From the IMG/VR virus record IMGVR_UViG_3300000117_000096, positions 1-35,838 of that record: a stretch of DNA of 35,838 nucleotides. One strand, 5' to 3'. How positions within the stretch are numbered: position 1 is the first letter of the stretch; every line of letters begins with the position of its first letter. Both the position numbers and the translations under genes were made by a program. This document shows, piece after piece, positions 19,324 through 27,500 of this stretch. This DNA is from a virus. The notes below the pieces were generated by a model, which saw only the letters and a program-made list of their open reading frames with translations, was not told the DNA's origin and did not search any database.

Positions 19324-21249
19324 TTATATATATCTATTACCTCTATAATAAGTATTCCCTGTTAACCTACCTCTATCATCTTGAGAATAACCATAATCAC
19401 CATACATAGCTTGTAAAGTATTTGCTCTTATTTTATCAGCATCACTAAGATTAGCCATCCTTTCTTCATTAAAAACAGCTTGGGATAACCCTGTAGCTGC
19501 TGCTCCTTGGTATGCATTTCTAGCAGCTCTGTTCCTAGCATTAATGTCATCAGTATACATATCTGCTTGGGCTCTTCCTTGACCAAAACCTGAAAGTGCT
19601 TGTGCTTCTTGTCCTATATATTGGTTATCCATATTTTGTTTCATAGCATAAGCTCTAGAATCTGCTCTTTGTTTATTCCTTAGTGCAGAACCTAATGTAG
19701 CTAAGTAAGAAGAAGAGTCTCCACCTGCTGCTTGTCCTATAGAACCTCTCATAGCATTGTAACTTCTTTGATTAGCTTCTATTTCAGGGTCTACATTATA
19801 ACGTCTGCCTCTCATTAAGTCCATAGACTGTTGTTCATAAGGATTATAATAAGTTCCTTTACCTAGTTGTTCTGCTTTTTGAGCACCTCTTATAGTATTA
19901 TAAATAGTAGGTGCATATTTTCCAGCCATTTTTGCATAATCAGCAAATCTAGAACTACTATCACTTCCTCCATTTGGGTCAAAATCAGGAGAAGAAGTAT
20001 AGTTATCATAAGGACCTGCCTCTGATTTAGGAGCACCTGCATCACCTGAAGAGTTTCCGTAGTATAAATCATTTTTTTGAGTATAAGCAGGACTGTTAAG
20101 TTTATTGTATATATCTGACTGTGTTTGGTCATAATTTCCACTCGCTGAACTCTCTCTTGAGCTTGACTGATTATAACTTATAGGATTATTATTTTGCGCT
20201 TGACTACTAGCTGCACTTGGATATACTTCGTCACCTGTAAGATTAGGGTTTTGGTCTGCATCATAATAAGCAGGTTCTCCGTAGTCTTGTCCTGCTAATC
20301 TTCTTCTATTTTGTACATCATTATATCTAGTAAATGCTGTTCTTAATAAATCCTGATGTTCTTCAGGAGTAAATTGAGGGTACTGTCTTTGTATGTCTGC
20401 TAAAGTAGGAGGCGTTGTAGGGCCTCCAAGATAGTATTTAGGAATATTACCACCATAAGCCATGTTCATGCCTCCCATAGTAGGTATCGTTTGCATTACA
20501 TCTGGAGACATTTGAGCCATACTGCCTTCTGCGCCTTCTATCCCTCCAAGTTTCATACCTCCTTGAACTACTTGACCAAGAGCATTTATTGTATTTCTTT
20601 GGTTTTGTTCTTTTTCTTGGTTTTGTTCATAATTAGGGTCATACCTAGATTCCCATAAATCTTTTTGTTCACTTGCACTATTAGTTCTATCATCATATAT
20701 TTGCTCTATGCCTCCTACTACTTGGTTTCCCATTGGACCAAATGCTTTTTTAGCGGCTCCAAAACCTACATCAGTTGCTACTTCTTTAAAATCTGCTCCT
20801 GTACCTACGTTTTCTAGCCCTGCTCCTATACCTCCTGCAAGTGCATTAATTCCTGGTGGCAAATAGTTAGCCGCCATGCCTAAAACTTGTCCTGTTCCTT
20901 GTGCAAGGTCAGCTCCATTAAAGTATTTTGGCATGCCGCCATAGCCATACTGGTGTTGTGCTCCTGGCATCATACTACCATCAGGCATTTGGTGCTGTGG
21001 ACCTGCTGTTGCTTGTCCACTCATACCGTACTTTTCCATTAAAGCAGCATTCTCTTTTTGGAAAGAAGCTTGTTTCATTTGTTCTTGGTGTGCAAATAAT
21101 TGTTCTTTTTTTGCTTCTAGTCTAGGTAACATTTTCTTAGCACTTGCTTTAGCAAATCTATCACCATTTTTAATATCATCTTCAAGTTTACCAATCTTTT
21201 TAGTAATCTTGTCTGCTGCTTGAGCATATGTTAGTTTCTTGTTTGCCAT
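19324..21249 (-). CDS. Gly/Asn/Gln-rich virion internal protein, ejection-protein-like
   Basis: The 641-residue product has a Lys-rich coiled-coil N-terminus (about 1-75). A Gly/Met/Gln-rich region follows with two aromatic-glycine motifs, YGYGGMPKYFNG (101-112) and AYGGNIPKYYLGG (264-276). A hydrophobic Gly/Ala-rich segment lies at about 115-150, a low-complexity Ser/Asn/Asp/Tyr-rich region at about 340-430, and a helical Ala/Arg-rich C-terminal third. The C-terminal third, rich in Ala, Gln, Arg and Tyr, resembles podovirus DNA-ejection proteins in style. Only 2 bases separate it from the 990-residue gene upstream. The glycine motifs are shared with that neighbour, suggesting a common partner or compartment in the virion. 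No enzymatic motif is visible. The role is inferred from neighbours and composition. Confidence 0.68.
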   Translation of the reverse strand: MANKKLTYAQAADKITKKIGKLEDDIKNGDRFAKASAKKMLPRLEAKKEQLFAHQEQMKQASFQKENAALMEKYGMSGQATAGPQHQMPDGSMMPGAQHQYGYGGMPKYFNGADLAQGTGQVLGMAANYLPPGINALAGGIGAGLENVGTGADFKEVATDVGFGAAKKAFGPMGNQVVGGIEQIYDDRTNSASEQKDLWESRYDPNYEQNQEKEQNQRNTINALGQVVQGGMKLGGIEGAEGSMAQMSPDVMQTIPTMGGMNMAYGGNIPKYYLGGPTTPPTLADIQRQYPQFTPEEHQDLLRTAFTRYNDVQNRRRLAGQDYGEPAYYDADQNPNLTGDEVYPSAASSQAQNNNPISYNQSSSRESSASGNYDQTQSDIYNKLNSPAYTQKNDLYYGNSSGDAGAPKSEAGPYDNYTSSPDFDPNGGSDSSSRFADYAKMAGKYAPTIYNTIRGAQKAEQLGKGTYYNPYEQQSMDLMRGRRYNVDPEIEANQRSYNAMRGSIGQAAGGDSSSYLATLGSALRNKQRADSRAYAMKQNMDNQYIGQEAQALSGFGQGRAQADMYTDDINARNRAARNAYQGAAATGLSQAVFNEERMANLSDADKIRANTLQAMYGDYGYSQDDRGRLTGNTYYRGNRYI

Positions 21250-21251
21250 AA

Positions 21252-24224
21252 TTATATGTCTAAATCTTTAAGGAATGATGTATCTACTGTAAGTCTATCA
21301 GAGTATATTTTTTCTCCTCCTGTCATTTTAACTCCACCATTCCCATGAGAGTTACCTACTATTTTACCTGAATTACTAGAGTTAGGAGAAATGTGTCCTC
21401 CTTGTAATGTAGCAGGGTTTCCGCCATCTATTACTTCGCCTCCTTCAGCTTCGTATACTGGTCCACCAGCACCCATCTTAGGAGCGCAACCACCGTATGC
21501 ATAATCTTGCGTTAAATCTTCCTTATAGAAAGGGAATGGGTTACTTCCCATATATCCTCTTTGTCTTATATCTAAAGTTTCTGTAGCAGGGTCATATGAC
21601 CTTTTATCTACATGACGTATGCCTCCACCTTTAGTTTTGTCTAATTGTATTTGTTTTCCTGAAGGAGTAGTTTTTTGATAACCACTCTCTCTACTATATT
21701 GAGAAGGTCCAGTTGTTTCTGTTTCATAAGTGCTTTTATTAAAGCGTCCTTTAGGACCTTTCTCTTTGGTTACTGTTTTAGAACCTTCTGTTCCTCCATA
21801 GTTATCATACTCTACTCTTTTATGGATGTCTCTACCAAAAAGATTTCTTCTTTGAATATCTTTGTATCCTTCTAAATGTCCATATTCATTTGTAGTGATG
21901 TCTTGTGTTTTAACTGGTCCACCATAAGCTTTCTTGCTATATGCTGGATGTTCGTTATATAAAAAAGTTCTAAGTTTTGCAGCACGTTCTCCTTCTTCTA
22001 TAGAGCCGTAAGGGCCTCCCATATGTTCTCCTGTATTGTAATACCTATCAATAGCTTCGTCTTCAGTGTGTTGTTCACCATTCCATACAGTAGGTATAAC
22101 CATCTCTCCTTCTTTAGTTCCTACACCTATTTTATATTCAGACCTTTCTTTACCACTAGCATCAATATAAGAAGGTCTAGTTCCATCAAGAGGTAAATAT
22201 ATATCTCCTTGTGGTTGAGCTAATGGCCCATCATTATTAATAGGTCCTCCATCTCTAAACTCAGGAATCTTTACTGTACGCTCTCTAAACTGTGTAGGCT
22301 TATATCCTGTAGCTTTTATAAATTCCTCTCTAGAGATTCTCTTATTACCAAGGAAGTAATCATTCATATCACCATCTCTAGTATCATCTTGTCTATATGA
22401 ATAGCCTTCAGGTAATTCTACTTTTTCTTTCTTAGGAGTTACTGTTTCTTTAGGTGTTTCTTTAGGTGTTTCTTCTTTCTTTGTATATTTTCCTATATGT
22501 TCTTGATAAGCTTTTTCTGCTTCTGAACCTTTCTTTAAAACTTGTCTAGGTGTATACTTTGTAAAACCTACCTCAGCCATCTCTTTCTTGAGAATGTTTC
22601 TAGCTTCTTCTCTAGCTAATGAAGATGCTGACCGTGGTTTTTTTATAATACTTGTATCAAAAGGAGTACCTGTAACACCGTATTTTTTTACTCTCTCCTT
22701 ACGTTCACTCTCATTTAACATTGACCATGGTGTTATTGCTAAATCATCATAAGCATAAGAGTATACTGCACCTAATTGTCTTTTATCATCTCTTTCTGTT
22801 TCATACATTTCTCCTGCAAAATTAGGCTTTATATTAGGGTGTATGTATTGCATAGCAAAGTCTTTATCTTCACCTCCCTGCTCCTTCCAGTCAGTAGCTC
22901 CTTTAAATACTCCTTTATCAGAATAATAGTCAGACATCTTACCTGATTTTTTATGATAGAAATTCATATTTTCTCCCTTCTTTCTCATTTCCTTCTCACT
23001 ATAATCCATCTCTGCTTGAATAGACCTTGGCTTATCTCGCTTCTCCTCGTTATAATATTTTAACCAATCTTTAAACTTTTCTGCATCAATCTGATTAGGT
23101 CCTTTTTCCCATTTAGATTTTTTTAAACTTTCTATTGCTTTATTATTATTTAATAAAAAAAGACTATCAGCTTTAGTAGGTGTATTATATAAATTGTAAG
23201 GGGGGTCAGTAGGAGGAGTTCCTCCATATGCAAAGTCAGCTCTTACTGTTCTTGTTCCTGTTCTTTTAGGATTAAGTTCAGCAGCTCTAATTCTTTTATA
23301 ATCTTCCATTGTAGGTGCTCCTGGAACAGGATATGTTTCACCTTTACTAGTAGTTGGGTTATATGTATTACCATAATATCTACCATCTGCGCCTCTATAA
23401 CCAAGGTTTAGTTGATAACCTTCTGGTATTCCTTCTTCTATAGGTTGTTTAATAACTTCTCCTGCACTTTGTACCTGATTAGGTACTTGGGTTACACTTG
23501 GTTGAGAAGGTTGCTTAGACCTCATATATTCTTCATACATTCTTGAAGCTTCAGGATTTCTAGCTGTAATTCCTGTTGCTCTGTTATATAGTCCTGCTTC
23601 TTTTAGTTGTTGGTTAAGTAAGTCTCTATTTTCTTTTCTTTTTTTAGAAGCTTCTGAAACCTTTGGTACTGGTTCTTTTGGAAAAGGTAATCCTAAAGCT
23701 TTTAACCTAGAGGCAGGCACACCACTAGTACCATACTTATTAACTCTTTTAATTATTTCAGAATCACTTTGCATATCTGCAGGTGTAATAGCTAATTCAT
23801 CATAACCATAAATACCTACTATATCAAGGGGATTATTTTTAAGCACATATTGATGAAATTCTGTAGGAGTTATCTTAGTATTATACCTAGCCATAGGAGC
23901 GCCTAAATTTAATACATTATTAGCTGTTTCTCTTTGCTCAAAAGTATCACCAGGTAAATCTTTATAATAATAAGAAGGGTCTAATAAAAAGCCTTTATGT
24001 GTATTATCTTTTTGTATTATATGCGTATTCTTTCCCTCCTTATACCTTTCATCAAATTCGTCTCTTTTTCGCTTTAAATAACTTAGTGGGTCTTTTAAAC
24101 TAGGGTCAGGTGTAAAATCATACTCAGTATATAGTTTATAATCACCACTTTTTTTATAGTAGTCGTCTAACTCTCTAGTGCTTTTTAGTAAGCTTAAGCT
24201 GTCTTGTCTAGTTGGGTCTGGCAT
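21252..24224 (-). CDS. Virion-associated protein with an internal duplication and Gly-motif C-terminus
   Basis: This 990-residue protein is the first gene of the cargo cassette. It consists of two diverged copies of one module, about residues 8-335 and 353-660. Both hold the landmark YD[ED]LAITP (141-148 and 492-499), then a KYGxxGxP stretch, PEGY and a [TE]RTV...GG ending. A charged PKETPKET linker lies near 587-600. Residues about 697-760 (PTVWNGEQ, DEAIDRYYNTGEHMG) match a short domain I have seen in other phage virion proteins. Aromatic-GG motifs recur at 331, 656, 766 and 909, and the C-terminus has SHGNGGVKM and KIYSDRL. The ATG at 24224 falls only a few bases from a predicted transcription start. 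No catalytic residues are recognised; a structural or cargo role is inferred. Confidence 0.7.
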   Translation of the reverse strand: MPDPTRQDSLSLLKSTRELDDYYKKSGDYKLYTEYDFTPDPSLKDPLSYLKRKRDEFDERYKEGKNTHIIQKDNTHKGFLLDPSYYYKDLPGDTFEQRETANNVLNLGAPMARYNTKITPTEFHQYVLKNNPLDIVGIYGYDELAITPADMQSDSEIIKRVNKYGTSGVPASRLKALGLPFPKEPVPKVSEASKKRKENRDLLNQQLKEAGLYNRATGITARNPEASRMYEEYMRSKQPSQPSVTQVPNQVQSAGEVIKQPIEEGIPEGYQLNLGYRGADGRYYGNTYNPTTSKGETYPVPGAPTMEDYKRIRAAELNPKRTGTRTVRADFAYGGTPPTDPPYNLYNTPTKADSLFLLNNNKAIESLKKSKWEKGPNQIDAEKFKDWLKYYNEEKRDKPRSIQAEMDYSEKEMRKKGENMNFYHKKSGKMSDYYSDKGVFKGATDWKEQGGEDKDFAMQYIHPNIKPNFAGEMYETERDDKRQLGAVYSYAYDDLAITPWSMLNESERKERVKKYGVTGTPFDTSIIKKPRSASSLAREEARNILKKEMAEVGFTKYTPRQVLKKGSEAEKAYQEHIGKYTKKEETPKETPKETVTPKKEKVELPEGYSYRQDDTRDGDMNDYFLGNKRISREEFIKATGYKPTQFRERTVKIPEFRDGGPINNDGPLAQPQGDIYLPLDGTRPSYIDASGKERSEYKIGVGTKEGEMVIPTVWNGEQHTEDEAIDRYYNTGEHMGGPYGSIEEGERAAKLRTFLYNEHPAYSKKAYGGPVKTQDITTNEYGHLEGYKDIQRRNLFGRDIHKRVEYDNYGGTEGSKTVTKEKGPKGRFNKSTYETETTGPSQYSRESGYQKTTPSGKQIQLDKTKGGGIRHVDKRSYDPATETLDIRQRGYMGSNPFPFYKEDLTQDYAYGGCAPKMGAGGPVYEAEGGEVIDGGNPATLQGGHISPNSSNSGKIVGNSHGNGGVKMTGGEKIYSDRLTVDTSFLKDLDI
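22245..23168 (-). repeat. Internal protein module, copy 2 (residues 353-660 of the 990-residue protein)
   Basis: This module aligns by eye with residues 8-335 (24203-23220) through ordered landmarks: DSL.LL at its start, YDDLAITP, KRVKKYG-like GVTGTP, LPEGY and RERTV...GG at its end. Offsets between landmarks run from 325 to 351 residues, so the duplication is old and has gained indels. It is not a DNA-level repeat. Confidence 0.6.
23220..24203 (-). repeat. Internal protein module, copy 1 (residues 8-335 of the 990-residue protein)
   Basis: First copy of the duplicated module, with landmarks DSLSLL (8-13), YDELAITP (141-148), KYGTSGVP (163-170), IPEGY (266-270) and TRTV...YGG (324-335). The partner copy lies at 22245-23168. 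Confidence 0.6.
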
Positions 24225-24232
24225 AATAATGA

Positions 24233-24264
24233 CAAATATAATAATTAATTACTAACTTTCCAAA
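24233..24264 (-). promoter_or_regulatory. Bacteroidota-type promoter for the cargo/RNA polymerase cassette
   Basis: On the minus strand TTTG (24264-24261) is followed after exactly 20 bases by TATATTTG (24240-24233), matching the Bacteroidota sigma consensus TTTG-N19-21-TAnnTTTG. The expected start point is about 4-7 bases downstream, around 24226-24229. The ATG of the 990-residue gene is at 24224-24222, so the transcript would have almost no leader. The element lies in the longest gap between genes in the window. Confidence 0.65.
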
Positions 24265-24290
24265 TATATCTTGTAATACTTTAAATTAGA

Positions 24291-24530
24291 TTACCATTTA
24301 CCTAATTTACAAGTAGAGTCTTTAGACCTTAATAGGCCTGGTAAAGGACATCCACATCCTGATATAGGTTTGTTATTGTGTATAACTGTTACACGTTTAC
24401 TACAAGTGTTTCCTGAGTTTATAGGACACGTAGAACAATGTACAGCTCTTTCTTTGGCTAGCTTTTCAATTTCTGGAGTTTGGAACACATAATTAGTCCA
24501 ACCATTTAATATTTCTTTTAGTTTACTCAT
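24291..24530 (-). CDS. Small Cys-rich, probably zinc-binding protein
   Basis: The 79-residue product starts MSKLKEILNGWTNYVF and contains seven cysteines, grouped as CSTCP (32-35), a single C in the middle, CGC (about 59-61) and a final C near KLGKW. The pattern looks like a treble-clef or knuckle-type metal site. I have seen similar short proteins (Trp near the start, ERA..C..C, GCGCP, C.LGKW) in other phages of Bacteroidota, without known function. Its start overlaps the stop of the muzzle gene in TAATG, so it is probably translated by re-initiation and made together with the tail proteins. Late expression is inferred from the operon; it could be a virion assembly factor or a small regulator. 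Confidence 0.75.
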   Translation of the reverse strand: MSKLKEILNGWTNYVFQTPEIEKLAKERAVHCSTCPINSGNTCSKRVTVIHNNKPISGCGCPLPGLLRSKDSTCKLGKW

Positions 24531-27500
24531 TATCTTGAAGAGTGTGTAAAGGCAGTAGTGTTAGCATTTAGTAACATTCTATTATTATTATTATTATTAT
24601 AAGTAAAGGTTACTGTCATACTTTTATCTCTAAGTCTGTCTGACTGACCATTGTTTCTTGGTATAGCAAACCTCCAGGCTCTTTCCTTACGTTTAACGTT
24701 AGTGTTTACTACTAATGAAGTAGTTCCAGTATCTTGATAATCAGTTTCACAAAGAACTGTATCAAAAGTTTCTTCTGGTACATCTGCTCCTGCTACAGTA
24801 TTAACTTCTGTTGACCATTCCATATTACCAAACACTTTAGAAGATAAAGGAATAGGGTTTATAACAAACTTAATTATAGAAGGCTTAACAGCCCCAAAAA
24901 ATTCTGCTCTTTTGCCTCTGTTATGTCTATATATATTTTCATTAGTATTTGTTGAAGGAGATAGTAATACGTCATTTTTATAAGCATAAATATTACTAAC
25001 AGAGTCATAAAAACAAGTAAAATAATCTCCTAATTCATGGTAGCCTATTGCATAATAATTAGCGTCTCTATAAACTTCTTCTGAATACGCTGTAGCATTA
25101 GATGTTAAACTTGCTATACCTGTGTAACTAAAAGTATTAGTTACTAAATAATAAGAAATTCTGCCTCCTCCATCGTCATATACTACCCAATCACCTGGCA
25201 CATACTCAAAATCAATTATAGACGCTTCTAGTACATTATGAACGCGTTTACCTCCTAATACTACAAAGACTACTTCATCATTTACATCGTCATAGTAACT
25301 AGTTATACCTTTTAGTTTTAAAGGATTATCTCCGCCCTCTTTTTCGTCTAAAGTAACTAGTCCTTCTAAATTATCTTTAAAGAAAGAATTCATTCCTTTT
25401 AAATCAGAAATAGATTGTAAACCTCCTGAAGATATTCTGTGTGCTTTTTTATTAAGAATGTCTACAAAATAAATAAAACTTCTTGTAGGTACTATACACC
25501 ACTGGTGTTTACATCCTATGTTTGTAGATATATAAGTATAAGACTGTAATACTTCTCCTGTGCCTATTTCTATATTAATATCATCACTGCTTTGTATAGC
25601 AACTCTAGGACTTACACTTACTACAGCTATACCATCATCTTGAAAAGAAAAGAAATTACCGTTATGAGTGATTATTTTATTAATAGGGCCGTACTTACTT
25701 TCTAAATCTATAAACTCTAAAGGTCTAAAAAAAGTCCAACTATCTTCAGGTTCTCCATTTATTTTAGGGTCTGAATTATATATTCTTGTATCAAACTCTT
25801 CATTTTCTATAAAAGTTAAAGGCTTGTTAAAAAAGGTTACAAGATTGTCCTCTACTGAATAAATACTATAATAATTATAATCTTCTCCTAAATCAACAGA
25901 ACCTTGTAAAGTGTCATTACCAGGAGTATTATCAGTATTATCATTTTCGTCTGTAATTCCATTAGCGCCTACAAATTTTTCACTTCTCATAGCAGCATTT
26001 ACTTGAGACTCTACAGCAAAAACAACTGATTTAGATACTTTTCCTGTTACACCGTAACCAGTTGGAACAGCTACAGGAGATTGGTCATCCATTGTTTGGG
26101 TACTAAACTCGTCTGTCCAGTTCCATGCTTTTCTAACTACTTGTTGGTCATATAGACTAATAAAAGTATCGCCTCCATATACGTCTGTTATATTACTAGG
26201 AGAGGTAACTTCTCCGTTTACTACTGAGACATAATGACCTGTAGATATATATTCATTAGAACTTCTATTAGCGTATGTATTTCCATTATACTGTTTAAGT
26301 AAGTTTCTTTTATAATTTACTAATAATAAGTTTTCCCACCCATCAATTAAACTGCCATCAAAGTCTGTTCCTGTATTAAAAACTGCAGGACCAACATTTG
26401 AACTTGCTGTAGGAGGTACTGCATCATGTATAGGATTATCTACTTTTATTAGTAAAGACTTGCCTCCATATCCCCAAAATTCTGGTTTAGCAGTGGCAGA
26501 GTTATCTACTTGTAAAAAAGGAGAACAAGGCTCGTTATGAAAAATAATATCATTATCTATTTCTATAATGCTTTTTTCTTTTAGCTTATAAATATCTTCA
26601 ACATTTACAAGAGTATTTCCTATATAGTTTTTATCAGAACTTTTAGTATCATAATATTTATTAACCTGAATAAAACCTTTGTTTAAAAAATCAGTATCAG
26701 GAGTAAATTGAGTAGACAAAGCAAACACATTAGTAAATAAAGTATCTACAGTTTGTATATAATCACCTGCAGAGTAATCAATAGTGTCTGTTAAAGCATA
26801 ATCAGGAGAAATTAAAGTAAAATAATCTACAGGATATTCTATAGAAGAAAGGGAGTCTTTAACAGTGCTCTGTGTACCATTAGCATTATTAGCATAATCT
26901 CTATGAACGTTGTAACTTCTTTGACTGTTATCTTGTTGAAATAAATATGTTTTGCCGTCCTCTAATAAGGCTAAGGGGGTTCTAATAGAAGGATTCGCTC
27001 CCCCATTTTCATCTACAGTAAATTTAGGCCCAATAGGTATAGCAAGTCCTTGTCCTAAAATACTTCTGTCTTTAATTTTTCTTTCCATCCTAACGATAGA
27101 ATAACCTGAAATTTGTGCGAGTACATCTGCAGGTAAGTTCACTGTAAATGCTATATATACAGTATTTATATTTTGTGAACAAGAAGTAGTAACAGGAAAA
27201 GGTTGTACGTCTTCTATTATTTTACCATTAAATGCACCGTTATTATAGCCAGAAGTCCCATAAACAGCTCTTCCTGCATCAAAAGAAGGAGGTATTTTAA
27301 TATCTGCTATCCATTTAGCAAAACCTGGACTACCTTCTTTATCAAAAAATACTATGCCCATTCTATATATCTCATCTCTTTGATACCCTTTTTTTAAGCC
27401 AAAGGTAATATTATTTTTATAAGAGTCAGCCATAGAAGTAAACTGAGGATAAGTTCTACCCTCTCCAAGGTCTACAGGATTTACTAAAGGAGCATCTATA

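Noticed and set aside
19890-20141. Minus-strand frame of 83 codons overlapping the 641-residue gene in another frame, and a similar 69-codon one at 34266-34475.
   Set aside because: Their products are low-complexity Ile/Leu/Thr/Gln strings and the host frames are clearly coding.
24225-24290. A terminator hairpin in the gap after the Cys-rich gene.
   Set aside because: The gap is AT-rich with no GC-paired stem followed by a T-run on the minus strand; the promoter reading explains it better.
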